From Oscillospiraceae bacterium (GTDB lineage Bacteria > Bacillota > Clostridia > Oscillospirales > Acutalibacteraceae), in assembly GCA_015065605.1 (NCBI GenBank), contig SVPZ01000002.1, forward strand, positions 1 through 64,000: a stretch of 64,000 bases of DNA. Reading direction: 5' to 3'. The position numbers were made by a program, and so were the translations under genes. Positions 1-8,367 of this stretch are shown here, one piece after another; position 1 is the first letter of the stretch; every line of letters begins with the position of its first letter. A model generated the notes under the pieces. That model searched no databases and was not told the origin of the DNA. It saw only the letters and a program-made list of their open reading frames with translations.

Positions 1-253
1 CCCTTTAGGGGTTGCCCGAGAAAGTAATGCGGTTGGCAGAACCTTTCGGAGCCCCTTTAGGGGTGTGGCCTGTAAAATGCCCTTCTAGGGCTTATTCAAG
101 CCTCCGGCTTAGCCGGAGGTTGTGACTGTGCATATTTAACAACTAAATAATTACAATTTTGTTGCATTTTGAAAAAATGCTTTATTTTTTATGACGAATA
201 GTGTATTATTATTGTGCATGAAAAAATTATTAAACTAATAATGGAGTGTACTT
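1..253. repeat. Intergenic region with palindromic repeats
   Basis: There is no gene here. The first 125 bases contain short palindromes built on CCCCTTTAGGGG (near 1-10 and 53-64), GCCCTTCTAGGGC (about 80-92) and a GC-rich hairpin CCTCCGGC-TTA-GCCGGAGG (about 102-121). The window starts inside the array. From about 125 the DNA is AT-rich and presumably holds the promoter of the next gene, but no clear -35/-10 pair stands out. GGAG at 243-246 is the ribosome binding site of the VanW gene. Confidence 0.5.
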
Positions 254-1837
254 ATGGCTAACAATTCATTGAAAAATGAAAACGAAGGTTTTGTAATGGC
301 TGATGCAGAAGAATCTGCAAAGTCTAAAAAGACTTTTAGTTTAGGAAAGTTTAAAATTCCCGCAATTATAATTGCAAGCGTTTTGGTAGTTATAGCGTTA
401 TTCTTCGGTATTATGCATTTCGTTTCTGCTCCTTGGAGAAGCGGAGAAAAACCTATGCCCAAGTTATTGGCTGACGTCGGCATGTATCAGGGTATGGGAT
501 TCCGTTATTTTGACGGTGTTACCATTAACGGTGTTGACGTAGGCGGTATGACTAAGAATAAGGCTAAACGCGCAATAGCTGATGCTCAGGATGATGATAA
601 ATCTGCCTATAGCATCAAAATCACCGCAAGAGATAAGAGTTATCAGCTTGAGGGCAAGGATATAGTATTTTCTATTGATAGCAGCGATGCTCTTGAGCAG
701 GCGAAGGCTTACTGTGTTTCTATTATGCGCGGTGAAACGGTATTTGATTACAGCAAAAGCGCCTTTAAGGTTGACGTAAATATAGATACCGAAAAAATGG
801 CAAACGTTATTGCCGACATTCAAAACCAGCTTAAACAGGCTCCCGTTAACGCTACATTTAAGGGTGTTAGCGCGGCAGGCGTTCAGTTTGAGGAAGAAAA
901 AGACGGTATTAATATTACTCTTGAAAATATCAAAAAAGATATTGAAACCTTTATAGCAAGCGGTCAGAAAACAGGTGAGATTATTGCTACAAATGCTCCC
1001 GTTTCTGCAGAAATCACCGTTGCAAAATTAAAGGAAAAAATTCAGATTATCGGTACCTTCTCAACTACTTCTACCGCAAGCGCTGCTTCAACCAAGAATA
1101 TGAAGAAGGCAATGGAAATGTGCGACGGCAGTGTAATTGAGCCCGGCGCTATCTGGTCCTTTAACGGTTGCACAGGTAACAGCAATCTTGCTTCGGGCGG
1201 TTGGGTACCTGCAAAGGTTATTTCCGGCGGTCAATTTATAAACGGTTACGGCGGCGGTATCTGTCAGGCAAGTACAACTATATATAATGCGGCTCTTCGT
1301 GCAAATCTTACCATAGATACCCGTTTCAATCACACCTATCCTTCTACCTACTGTAAGGTTGGCTTTGATGCTACCGTTGACTATCCCAGTAAAGATTTGA
1401 AACTTAAAAACAATACGGGTTATCCCGTTTATATCCAGTGTATTATGGATGGCAGACAGCTTAAGGTAAATATTTACGGTTGCCCCGATAATACCTATGA
1501 CAATATTACCTTTGAGAGCAGCACAATTAAACGTGTGCCCGGAAGCTATTACGATGTAGCGGCATACAGAATTCTTTGGAAAGACGGTAAAGTAATCAAA
1601 CGCGAACAACTTATCAGTTCCCGTTATTCTCTTAAAGACCCCAATGCTTCTTCAAGCAGCAGTGAGTCGGGTAGCGGAAGCGAAGGAAGTGAAAGCGGAG
1701 ATCCGAGCGGCGGAGAAAGCAGCGGAGGCGACAGTTCTTCCATTATTCCCGATCCAACACCTACTCCCGATCCGACACCTACTCCCGATCCCGAACCTAC
1801 TCCTTCTCCCGACGATACCGTGCAACAGGCAGCATAA
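254..1837 (+). CDS. VanW family membrane-anchored protein
   Basis: Protein of 527 aa. A cytoplasmic N-terminus of about 33 residues precedes one membrane segment (about 34-54), so the rest should lie outside the cell. Residues about 85-260 resemble the peptidoglycan-binding-like region that often precedes VanW. Residues about 290-420 are the VanW domain, seen in GAIWSFNG, the glycine-rich GYGGGICQAST motif and the NHTYPSTY segment. The C-terminus is a Ser/Gly-rich linker (about 465-500) and a Pro-Thr repeat built on DPTPTP, typical of wall-spanning stalks. VanW lies in some vancomycin-resistance clusters, but its biochemistry is unsettled and most genomic copies are unrelated to resistance. 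GGAG lies 7 nt before the chosen ATG; an internal ATG at 296 is less likely. A terminator follows directly. Confidence 0.88.
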   Translation: MANNSLKNENEGFVMADAEESAKSKKTFSLGKFKIPAIIIASVLVVIALFFGIMHFVSAPWRSGEKPMPKLLADVGMYQGMGFRYFDGVTINGVDVGGMTKNKAKRAIADAQDDDKSAYSIKITARDKSYQLEGKDIVFSIDSSDALEQAKAYCVSIMRGETVFDYSKSAFKVDVNIDTEKMANVIADIQNQLKQAPVNATFKGVSAAGVQFEEEKDGINITLENIKKDIETFIASGQKTGEIIATNAPVSAEITVAKLKEKIQIIGTFSTTSTASAASTKNMKKAMEMCDGSVIEPGAIWSFNGCTGNSNLASGGWVPAKVISGGQFINGYGGGICQASTTIYNAALRANLTIDTRFNHTYPSTYCKVGFDATVDYPSKDLKLKNNTGYPVYIQCIMDGRQLKVNIYGCPDNTYDNITFESSTIKRVPGSYYDVAAYRILWKDGKVIKREQLISSRYSLKDPNASSSSSESGSGSEGSESGDPSGGESSGGDSSSIIPDPTPTPDPTPTPDPEPTPSPDDTVQQAA

Positions 1838-1847
1838 TAATTTAAAA

Positions 1848-1873
1848 CCGAGAACTCAGTTCTCGGTTTTTTT
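1848..1873 (+). terminator. Rho-independent terminator of the VanW gene
   Basis: CCGAGAAC-TCA-GTTCTCGG forms a perfect 8-bp stem (1848-1866) followed by a run of seven T. Confidence 0.9.
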
Positions 1874-1965
1874 ATTAAAAAATACGATTTTTTTCAAAAG
1901 ATGTCGGTGAATGTCGCAAGTTGAAGTGTTATAATAGTACCGTAAGGCATAAAAAGGAGGAAAAA

Positions 1966-2181
1966 ATGAATAAAGAAATAATTATTGCGCTTATTTCTTT
2001 TCTTGGTACTATGATGGGAACTCTCGGCGGTATAGTGGCATCTGCAAAGCTTACCAACTATCGCATAAGCGAACTTGAAAAGAAGGTTGAACTTCATAAT
2101 AATTTTGCAAGACGCGTACCTGTTATAGAAGAAAAGATAAAGGTCATTAATCATAGACTGACTGACCTGGAAAGACAGTAA
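1966..2181 (+). CDS. Small membrane-anchored coiled-coil protein, XhlA-like
   Basis: Protein of 71 aa. The first 25 residues form a glycine-containing membrane segment. The rest is a charged amphipathic helix with heptad-like spacing (ISELEKKVELHNN, VIEEKIKVINHRLTDLE). The pattern matches the XhlA/holin-associated small proteins found in phages and as orphans in Clostridia, but no lysis genes lie nearby, so a phage role is not supported. The start is fixed by AAGGAGG (about 1954-1960) just upstream of ATG 1966. It is a single gene between two terminators, with a TATAAT at 1930-1935. Confidence 0.72.
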   Translation: MNKEIIIALISFLGTMMGTLGGIVASAKLTNYRISELEKKVELHNNFARRVPVIEEKIKVINHRLTDLERQ

Positions 2182-2190
2182 AAAACAATC

Positions 2191-2212
2191 CCGTAAATCG
2201 TTTGATTTACGG
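2191..2212. terminator. Bidirectional terminator between two convergent genes
   Basis: CCGTAAATC-GTTT-GATTTACGG gives a 9-bp stem. On the minus strand it is followed by a T-run (complement of 2181-2187), so it serves proS best. It also follows the small coiled-coil gene. Confidence 0.75.
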
Positions 2213-2220
2213 ATTTAATA

Positions 2221-3654
2221 TTAATATGCTTTGCCCCAGAATACCATCTGCTTTGCAGGTTTTCCGCAACAAACGCATTTGTCACTGATTTTATCCTGCT
2301 CAAAGGGCATACATCTTGAAGAAACGCCTGCTTTTTCTTTAAGAGCCTCTTCACACGCTCTGTCCTCACACCACATAGCCTTTATGAAACCGGGCTTGGT
2401 GTCGGCAATTTCAATCATTTCTTCCAAGGTGGTTGCTTCGTAGGTTTTTTCGGTTCTGTTTGCAAGAGCCTTATTGTAAAGTCCGTCGCGAACTGCTTCC
2501 AATAGTCTTGCAACCTCTTCTTCAAGGTTATCAAGGCTTACTACCGTCTTTTCGCCGTTATCTCTGCGAACGAGAACACATTGATTGTTTTCAATGTCGC
2601 GAGGGCCAAGTTCAAGACGGAGCGGAACGCCCTTCATTTCGTATTCGGCAAACTTCCAACCGGGAGAGTTGTCTGTGTTGTCAATTTTTGCTCTGCAGAC
2701 CTTTTTCATTCTCTCGTAAACTTCGGTTGCCTTTTCGGTTACACCTTCCTTGTGGGAAGCTATAGGCACGATTACGAGCTGTATGGGAGCAACGGCAGGG
2801 GGAAGAACAAGACCGTTATCGTCACCGTGTGTCATTATGATAGCGCCGATAAGACGGGTGGAAACGCCCCAAGAGGTCTGGAAAGGTGTGGAAAGCTTGT
2901 TATCTTTATCTGCAAACTGAATTCCGAATGCCTTTGCAAAGCCGTCACCGAAGAAGTGGGAGGTACCGCTCTGAAGTGCTTTTCCGTCGTGCATCATTGC
3001 TTCAATAGTATATGTATTAACTGCGCCTGCAAAACGTTCCTTTTCGGTTTTAACACCCTTGATAACGGGAATAGCAAGATACTTTTCAGCAAACTCGGCA
3101 TATACGTTGAGCATCTGAATGGTTTCTGCCTGAGCCTCTTCTGCAGTTGCGTGTATTGTGTGACCTTCTTGCCAATGGAATTCGCGTGAACGAAGGAAAG
3201 GACGGGTAGTCTTTTCCCATCTTACAACACTGCACCACTGGTTATAGAGCTTAGGTAAATCTCTCCAGGAATGGATGATATTTTTGTAGTGGTCGCAAAA
3301 AAGAGTTTCAGATGTGGGACGAACGCAGAGTTTTTCCTCTAACTTTTCGTTACCGCCGTGTGTAACCCATGCAACTTCGGGAGCGAAGCCTTCTACGTGG
3401 TCTTTCTCTTTCTGCAAAAGACTTTCGGGGATAAACATAGGCATAGATACGTTTTCGTGACCTGTTTCCTTAAACATACCGTCCATAATTTTTTGAATGT
3501 TTTCCCAGATAGCCCAACCGTAAGGACGAATTATCATACAGCCTTTTACAGAGGAATAATCCATAAGTTCAGCCTTTGATACAACGTCGGTGTACCATTT
3601 TGCGAAATCTTCGTCCATAGACGTAATTTCTTTAACTAATTTTTCTTTTGCCAT
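2221..3654 (-). CDS. proS: Prolyl-tRNA synthetase, archaeal/eukaryotic-like type
   Basis: Protein of 477 aa that charges tRNA-Pro with proline. Class II motifs are visible: motif 2 in FRWE-like [19 protein letters not shown] and motif 3 in [10 protein letters not shown]. The short form lacks the INS editing domain between motifs 2 and 3. It has the C-terminal zinc-type extension of the short class, with Cys pairs in CEDRAC and CVCCG and a terminal aromatic tail ending WGKAY. Such ProRS-type-3 enzymes occur in many Clostridia alongside or instead of the long bacterial form. It is monocistronic with its own promoter (3687-3715) and terminator. Confidence 0.97.
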   Translation of the reverse strand: MAKEKLVKEITSMDEDFAKWYTDVVSKAELMDYSSVKGCMIIRPYGWAIWENIQKIMDGMFKETGHENVSMPMFIPESLLQKEKDHVEGFAPEVAWVTHGGNEKLEEKLCVRPTSETLFCDHYKNIIHSWRDLPKLYNQWCSVVRWEKTTRPFLRSREFHWQEGHTIHATAEEAQAETIQMLNVYAEFAEKYLAIPVIKGVKTEKERFAGAVNTYTIEAMMHDGKALQSGTSHFFGDGFAKAFGIQFADKDNKLSTPFQTSWGVSTRLIGAIIMTHGDDNGLVLPPAVAPIQLVIVPIASHKEGVTEKATEVYERMKKVCRAKIDNTDNSPGWKFAEYEMKGVPLRLELGPRDIENNQCVLVRRDNGEKTVVSLDNLEEEVARLLEAVRDGLYNKALANRTEKTYEATTLEEMIEIADTKPGFIKAMWCEDRACEEALKEKAGVSSRCMPFEQDKISDKCVCCGKPAKQMVFWGKAY

Positions 3655-3686
3655 TTATATCACCATATTAAATAATATTATAAAAC

Positions 3687-3715
3687 ATTATACTTTATAT
3701 AAAGGATTTTTGCAA
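3687..3715 (-). promoter_or_regulatory. Sigma-A promoter of proS
   Basis: On the minus strand, TTGCAA (3715-3710) and TATAAT (3692-3687) are separated by 17 nt, 33 nt upstream of the proS ATG. Confidence 0.8.
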
Positions 3716-3752
3716 CCATATTTTATTTTCTTTCAAAAAAAGAAAAAAACTA

Positions 3753-3781
3753 TTGACAAAACGAAGATTTTTTCATATTAT
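3753..3781 (+). promoter_or_regulatory. Sigma-A promoter of acpP
   Basis: TTGACA (3753-3758), a 17-nt spacer and TATTAT (3776-3781), about 50 nt before the acyl carrier protein ATG. Confidence 0.82.
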
Positions 3782-3831
3782 TTTTTTAGTAGGCATATTG
3801 TTTACTATCACTTAAACAAAGGAGTATTCAA

Positions 3832-4059
3832 ATGATTCTCGAAAGACTTAAAGAAATTGTTGCTGAGCAACTTGAAATTGATGCAGAAACCATTACTGCT
3901 GAAACCAGACTTAACGAAGACCTTAATGCAGACAGCTTAGACGTAGTTGAAATGCTTATGTCTTTGGAAGATGAGTTCGGTGTAGATATTCCCGATGAGG
4001 AAATCGAAAAGATGAAAACTATCGGCGACGTAGTTGAATTTATAGAAGCAAACAGATAA
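3832..4059 (+). CDS. acpP: Acyl carrier protein
   Basis: Protein of 75 aa, acidic and helical, which carries acyl groups on 4'-phosphopantetheine during fatty-acid synthesis. The attachment serine is Ser35 in the DSLD motif (NADSLDVVEML). The length is normal for the family. It stands alone with its own promoter and terminator, away from other fab genes, so it could be a housekeeping or a second specialised ACP. The sequence is close to standard housekeeping ACP. AAAGGAG precedes the ATG. Confidence 0.96.
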   Translation: MILERLKEIVAEQLEIDAETITAETRLNEDLNADSLDVVEMLMSLEDEFGVDIPDEEIEKMKTIGDVVEFIEANR

Positions 4060-4070
4060 CATAAATAAAA

Positions 4071-4101
4071 AGTTCCGAAGGTGACTTCGGAACTTTTTTT
4101 A
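4071..4101. terminator. Bidirectional terminator, acpP and the convergent small gene
   Basis: AGTTCCGAAG-GTGA-CTTCGGAACT forms a 10-bp stem (4071-4094) with a T-run on the plus strand and A-run/T-run symmetry on the other side. The minus-strand small gene ends at 4099, inside the T-run. Confidence 0.88.
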
Positions 4102-4272
4102 TGCGTAGTATTTACTGATGGATTTATTGCCTTTAATAACCTTTAAACGACGGCGCTTAATAGAGCGCATAAACTTCTTTTCAAAGGCTATAAGCTTCTT
4201 TTCGTTAAACAAACACCATACGGTAAAGCCAACTGCGATTATTTCTAAAATACTGATTATTACTGCATTCAT
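4099..4272 (-). CDS. Small membrane protein behind a LexA box
   Basis: A 57-aa gene read on the minus strand. It begins MNAVIISILEIIAVGF, a hydrophobic helix of about 20 residues, and continues as a strongly basic tail (KKFMRSIKRRRLKVIKGNK) ending SKYYA. The start is firm: an AGGAGG (4286-4281) lies 8 nt before the ATG. A consensus promoter (4346-4318) and a LexA-type operator (4303-4290) lie directly upstream, so SOS induction is expected. Small single-pass SOS proteins such as YneA or SidA stop cell division, but YneA has a LysM domain and SidA is unrelated, so a shared function is only an inference. I do not recognise the family. Confidence 0.78.
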   Translation of the reverse strand: MNAVIISILEIIAVGFTVWCLFNEKKLIAFEKKFMRSIKRRRLKVIKGNKSISKYYA

Positions 4273-4289
4273 ACTGATTTCCTCCTAAA

Positions 4290-4303
4290 AGAACATTTGT
4301 TCG
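4290..4303 (-). promoter_or_regulatory. LexA (DinR-type) operator
   Basis: Read on the minus strand the site is CGAAC-AAAT-GTTCT, matching the Firmicutes LexA box CGAAC-N4-GTTCG at all but the last base. It lies between the -10 element and the ribosome binding site of the small gene at 4099-4272, where a bound repressor would block transcription. Confidence 0.75.
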
Positions 4304-4317
4304 TCCTCTGTAATTTT

Positions 4318-4346
4318 ATTATAAACTGTAAATTCTTGTTTGTCAA
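4318..4346 (-). promoter_or_regulatory. Full-consensus sigma-A promoter of the small SOS-type gene
   Basis: On the minus strand TTGACA (4346-4341), a 17-nt spacer and TATAAT (4323-4318) match the consensus exactly. A promoter this strong usually needs tight repression, which fits the adjacent LexA box. Confidence 0.88.
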
Positions 4347-4479
4347 GTATTTTTTTTAAAATGTGTTTTTTCTCCTTTCTGAGTACATTATATGCCTATC
4401 ATAGTACCATAAACGGCACTGTAGTCGAGAATTAGGGAATAAAATGACAGGCTTTTTGCATTAAGTCCCGATTGGCTTC

Positions 4480-4508
4480 TTGTAAATTATTAAAAATTAT
4501 GATATTAT
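4480..4508 (+). promoter_or_regulatory. Probable promoter of the TetR gene
   Basis: TTGTAA (4480-4485), a 17-nt spacer and TATTAT (4503-4508), about 20 nt before the ATG. Confidence 0.55.
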
Positions 4509-4526
4509 TTTTAGGGAGTGATTTAA

Positions 4527-5114
4527 ATGTCCAAAAAAACCTCACGTAATACAATGGGTAAAATAGTATCGGCTTCCTGGAAGCTTTTTTATGAGCAAGG
4601 CTATGAAGATACCACGGTTGAAGATATAATAAAAGAATCGGGAACCTCGAAGGGTTCCTTCTATCATTATTTTGACGGCAAGGATGCTTTGCTCGGAACT
4701 CTTGCTTATCTTTTTGACGAAAAGTATGAAGAACTTGAAAACGAAATTAACTCCGATATGAATGCGGTGGATATACTTATATTTTTAAACCGTCAGCTTT
4801 TTGAAATGATTGAAAGCACCGTTGACCTTGAACTGATTAAACGACTTTATTCTACTCAGCTTCTTACCAAAAATGAAAAGCAACTGCTTGACCATAACCG
4901 AGTGTACTATAGACTTCTTCGAAAAATCGTTATAGCAGGGCAGGATAAGGGTGAAATCATAAAAGAACAGTCGGTAAACGATATTGTTAAATACTACGCT
5001 TTTTGCGAGAGGGCACTTATATACGACTGGTGCCTATGTAACGGAGATTACTCTTTAAGCGATTATTCGGCAAAATTATTGCCTTTTTTCCTAAAAAGAA
5101 TTGAAAAAGCGTAA
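4527..5114 (+). CDS. TetR/AcrR family transcriptional regulator
   Basis: Protein of 195 aa. The N-terminal TetR helix-turn-helix covers about residues 8-55 (TVEDIIKESGTSKGSFYHYF is the recognition region). The C-terminal ligand-binding part is not recognisable by eye. The gene lies just upstream of, and co-oriented with, a sodium/solute symporter. The DNA between them carries two copies of a 13-mer (AGAATTKAGTCTA) and a long hairpin, so autoregulation and control of the symporter are plausible but unproven. A weaker alternative is control of an unlinked efflux system. Confidence 0.88.
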   Translation: MSKKTSRNTMGKIVSASWKLFYEQGYEDTTVEDIIKESGTSKGSFYHYFDGKDALLGTLAYLFDEKYEELENEINSDMNAVDILIFLNRQLFEMIESTVDLELIKRLYSTQLLTKNEKQLLDHNRVYYRLLRKIVIAGQDKGEIIKEQSVNDIVKYYAFCERALIYDWCLCNGDYSLSDYSAKLLPFFLKRIEKA

Positions 5115-5142
5115 AGTTTATTTTTTGTATTATTTTTAGTAT

Positions 5143-5237
5143 AGAATTGAGTCTAGTTAAAATTTCTTTTAAAACAACATATTTTTTTGTTAATACAGAA
5201 CAAAGTACAGAATTTAGTCTATACTTAGTTCTGTATT
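5143..5237 (+). promoter_or_regulatory. Direct repeats and hairpin between tetR-type gene and symporter
   Basis: AGAATTGAGTCTA (5143-5155) and AGAATTTAGTCTA (5209-5221) are direct repeats with one mismatch. The second copy lies in the loop of a 46-nt inverted repeat: arms 5192-5207 and 5222-5237 pair at 15 of 16 positions (outer arm AATACAGAAC/GTTCTGTATT). A T-run follows. The structure could be an operator, the terminator of the regulator gene, or both. A possible -10 (TATACT, 5259-5264) lies downstream. Confidence 0.55.
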
Positions 5238-5299
5238 GATTTTTTTATTTAGGTGTGTTATACTGTTCCTGTTCTATTTTTTTAAGAAGGAGAGATTGT

Positions 5300-6859
5300 A
5301 TGAATATCTCAAAACTTATGGCTTTTGTAATTTACTTCTTAGCCATGCTTACAATTGGTTTTGTTTTCTTCCTTAAATCAAGAAAACAAAGCGGTGAAAA
5401 GGATTATTTCCTTGGCGGTCGTTCAATGGGACCTTGGGTAACCGCTATGAGCGCTCAGGCATCTGATATGAGCGGTTGGCTTTTGATGGGCTTCCCCGGA
5501 AGTATTCTTGCTTTCGGTATGGGCAAGGTTTGGATCGGTATCGGTCTTGCGCTCGGTACTATTCTTAACTGGGTGATTATGGCAAAACGTCTTCGTCGTT
5601 TTTCAAAGGCTGCAGGCGACTCCATAACTTTACCTCAGTATCTTACTAATCGTTTTGCTTCACAAAGCCCCGCTTTAAAGGTTATATGCGCAGTAATTTT
5701 CCTTATAGCCTTTACGGTTTACGTAGCATCTGCTTTTAATGCAGGAACTACTGTTTTCTGTTCTGTTATTCCTTGGTTTGAAACACGTAAACAACTTGCA
5801 ATGATTATATTTGCCGCTATAATTCTTGTTTACACCTTTATGGGCGGTTACAAGGCTGTTTGTTGGACAGACTTTTTCCAGGGAATTCTGATGTTGGTTG
5901 CGCTTCTTGCCGTTCCGATTATTATGTTCTCTTTCGGCAATTTTGATGATACCTACAAAACTGCTTTTGCAGAAGGCGTAAATGCTTTTAATTCCAATCC
6001 CTTTACGGCAAGCTGGCAGGATATAGCTTCAGGTCTTGGTTGGGGACTTGGTTACTTCGGTATGCCTCATATTCTCGTTAGATTTATGTCTATCAAGAAA
6101 TCTTCCATGGTTAAGAAGTCTTCCTCTGTTGCTATAATTTGGGTAATCCTCACACTTGGCGCTGCAATGGCAATTGCTTATTTTGCACGTACCTATCTGC
6201 TTGACGACGGTTCGGCTCTTGCAGTTTCTTTGATTCCTGCAGGACTTCAGCAGAACGTATTTATCAAAATAGTTGACGATATTTTCCCCGGATTTATTGC
6301 AGGTATTCTTCTTTCTGCAATTATTGCCGCTTCAATGTCAACTGCCGACTCTCAGCTTCTTGTTGCATCTTCTTCCTTTACCAGTGATATTTATAAGCCT
6401 ATTATCAGACGCAATAAAGCAACCGATAAAGAACTTCTCTGGGTTGGAAGAATTGTAGTTCTCGTTGTAACGGTAGTTGCTCTTCTTATCTCCCTTTCGG
6501 GTCTTAAGGGTACTAATCCTTGGGCATCCAACATTATGGCAATGGTTGAAAATGCATGGGGACTCTTCGGTGCTGCATTCGGCCCTGTAGTTATTCTTTC
6601 ACTTTTCTGGAAGCGCTTTAACTATGCAGGCGCAGTTGCAGGTATTGTAGCAGGCGCGGCAGCAGATATTGCTTGGCTTGTGCTCTTCACAAGTACCGTT
6701 ACCGACGCAGTAGTTTATAATACCGGTGTATATGAAATTATCCCCGGCTTCGTAGTTGGCGCTATAGTTTCTATAGTTGTTACCCTCGTTACTAAGGCTC
6801 CGGGCGAAGAGGTTGTAGATATTTACAATGAAGCAACCGATACTTCTATAGACGATTAA
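5300..6859 (+). CDS. putP: Sodium:solute symporter, proline permease-like (SSS family)
   Basis: Protein of 519 aa with about 13 membrane segments that imports a small solute, probably proline, with sodium. The core has the family signatures: the GGYKAVCWTDFFQG segment near residue 190-205, and the sodium-site region MSTADSQLLVASSS near residue 350-365, matching the PutP Ser/Thr site. ATG 5300 is chosen over the upstream in-frame start at 5255 because AAGGAGAG (5286-5293) lies 6-7 nt before it and the protein then begins in the first membrane helix. Substrate is inferred from similarity only; other SSS members carry pantothenate, sugars or iodide. Confidence 0.9.
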   Translation: MNISKLMAFVIYFLAMLTIGFVFFLKSRKQSGEKDYFLGGRSMGPWVTAMSAQASDMSGWLLMGFPGSILAFGMGKVWIGIGLALGTILNWVIMAKRLRRFSKAAGDSITLPQYLTNRFASQSPALKVICAVIFLIAFTVYVASAFNAGTTVFCSVIPWFETRKQLAMIIFAAIILVYTFMGGYKAVCWTDFFQGILMLVALLAVPIIMFSFGNFDDTYKTAFAEGVNAFNSNPFTASWQDIASGLGWGLGYFGMPHILVRFMSIKKSSMVKKSSSVAIIWVILTLGAAMAIAYFARTYLLDDGSALAVSLIPAGLQQNVFIKIVDDIFPGFIAGILLSAIIAASMSTADSQLLVASSSFTSDIYKPIIRRNKATDKELLWVGRIVVLVVTVVALLISLSGLKGTNPWASNIMAMVENAWGLFGAAFGPVVILSLFWKRFNYAGAVAGIVAGAAADIAWLVLFTSTVTDAVVYNTGVYEIIPGFVVGAIVSIVVTLVTKAPGEEVVDIYNEATDTSIDD

Positions 6860-6869
6860 TAAAAGTTTT

Positions 6870-6906
6870 AATAACCGACGGAAAAAATCCGTCGGTTATT
6901 TTTTTA
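6870..6906 (+). terminator. Terminator of the symporter gene
   Basis: AATAACCGACGGA and TCCGTCGGTTATT pair as a 13-bp stem around an A5 loop (6870-6900), followed by T7. Confidence 0.92.
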
Positions 6907-6987
6907 TTTACTGTTGATATTTTTATAAAATATAAGTATAATAGAAATATATGTAAATTTATAATAACTACGGAAGGGGCGGAATTT

Positions 6988-8367
6988 ATGGATTGCAAAC
7001 AGTTCTGGCAACATATTTCCACCAAAAAAATAGCAATTTGCGGAATAGGTATAAGTAATACTCCCTTGATTCTTGACTTTTTGAATAAAGGCGCAAGGGT
7101 TATAGCCTGTGACAGAAGAAACAGAGCGCAAATAGGCGCTTTGGCTGACGAACTTGAAAGTGCAGGCGCAGAACTTCGTCTTGGCGAAAGATATCTTGAC
7201 GACCTTGAGGTTGATATTATTTTCCGTACTCCCGGAATGAATTTTTATCTTCCCGAACTTGAACAGGCGAGAAAACGAGGAATTGCCGTAACCAGTGAGA
7301 TGGAGGTTTTCTTTGACCTTTGCCCCGCAACCATATTTGCCGTTACCGGCTCCGACGGAAAAACCACTACCACAACCCTTATTGCTAAAATGCTTGAGGA
7401 AGAGGGCAAAAAGGTTCATATCGGCGGAAATATCGGCAAACCTTTGCTTCCGAGAATAAGCGAAATAGAACCTGACGATTTTGTTGTTGCCGAGCTTTCA
7501 TCCTTCCAACTTATTTCTATGAGAAAGAGCCCTGACGTTGCGGTAGTAACCAACGTTGCTCCTAACCATCTCGATATTCATAAGGATATGGACGAATATG
7601 TTGAAGCAAAGAAAAATATTTTAATGCATCAGAATGCTTTTTCACGTACCGTGCTTAACCGTGATAATGAAATCACTTCAGGATTTTCCCGTCACGTAAG
7701 AGGACAGTCGTTAAGCTTTAGTATGGAACGCCCCCTTAAAAACGGCGCGTGGCTTGATACCGACGGAACTATCCATATGGCATACAGAGGTATGGACGTA
7801 CCCGTAATGCACAGAGATAACATTTCTATAATCGGCGACCATAACGTTGAAAACTATCTTGCCGCCATTTCGGCTGTTTGGGGCTACGTCAGCGCCGATA
7901 CCATCCGTAAGGTTGCCAAAGAATTTATGGGTGTTGAACACAGAAACGAGCTTGTAAGAGAAATAAACGGGGTTCGCTATTTTAACGATTCCATCGCAAG
8001 CAGTCCTTCGCGTACCATAGCAGGTCTTAAATCCTTCGACAGAAAAGTAATGCTTATTGCAGGCGGTTACGATAAACACATTCCTTTCGAACCCCTTGCT
8101 CCTTACGTTATTGAAAAGGTTAAATTTATGGCTCTTTCAGGCCCGACTGCCGCCGCTATTGAAAAGGCTGTCGTAGAACATCCTCATTATAACGGTGTTC
8201 CCGAAATCGTAAGGGTAAACGATATTAAAGAGGCAGTGGAAATCGTAAGCGCTAAGGCTCAAAGCGGTGATATAGTAACCCTTTCTCCCGCCTGCGCGTC
8301 CTTCGATGCTTTCCCCAACTTTGAAGCAAGAGGAAAATACTTTAAGGAATTGGTAAATAACTTATAA
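6988..8367 (+). CDS. murD: UDP-N-acetylmuramoylalanine--D-glutamate ligase
   Basis: Protein of 459 aa that adds D-glutamate to UDP-MurNAc-L-Ala in the cytoplasmic stage of peptidoglycan synthesis, using ATP. The N-terminal Rossmann-like UDP-binding domain is followed by the Mur ligase P-loop GSDGKTTTTT (about 121-130), the ELSSFQL segment and the NSPAS-like motif in NDSIASSPSRT. The length is normal. It lies outside a dcw cluster and is the first gene of a tight operon with two M42 peptidases: its stop overlaps the next ATG (TAATG). Upstream GGAAGGGGCGG serves as ribosome binding site. Confidence 0.96.
   Translation: MDCKQFWQHISTKKIAICGIGISNTPLILDFLNKGARVIACDRRNRAQIGALADELESAGAELRLGERYLDDLEVDIIFRTPGMNFYLPELEQARKRGIAVTSEMEVFFDLCPATIFAVTGSDGKTTTTTLIAKMLEEEGKKVHIGGNIGKPLLPRISEIEPDDFVVAELSSFQLISMRKSPDVAVVTNVAPNHLDIHKDMDEYVEAKKNILMHQNAFSRTVLNRDNEITSGFSRHVRGQSLSFSMERPLKNGAWLDTDGTIHMAYRGMDVPVMHRDNISIIGDHNVENYLAAISAVWGYVSADTIRKVAKEFMGVEHRNELVREINGVRYFNDSIASSPSRTIAGLKSFDRKVMLIAGGYDKHIPFEPLAPYVIEKVKFMALSGPTAAAIEKAVVEHPHYNGVPEIVRVNDIKEAVEIVSAKAQSGDIVTLSPACASFDAFPNFEARGKYFKELVNNL

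Noticed and set aside
1644..1910. 88-codon ORF overlapping the Ser/Pro-rich end of the VanW gene
   Set aside because: It is a frame shadow of low-complexity coding DNA and runs through the terminator.
2433..3189. Plus-strand ORFs of 110 and 202 codons inside proS
   Set aside because: They lie antisense to a clear prolyl-tRNA synthetase, have no ribosome binding site and show out-of-frame composition rich in Cys and Phe.
5255..5299. Longer N-terminus for the sodium symporter
   Set aside because: It would have no ribosome binding site, and a good one lies immediately before ATG 5300.
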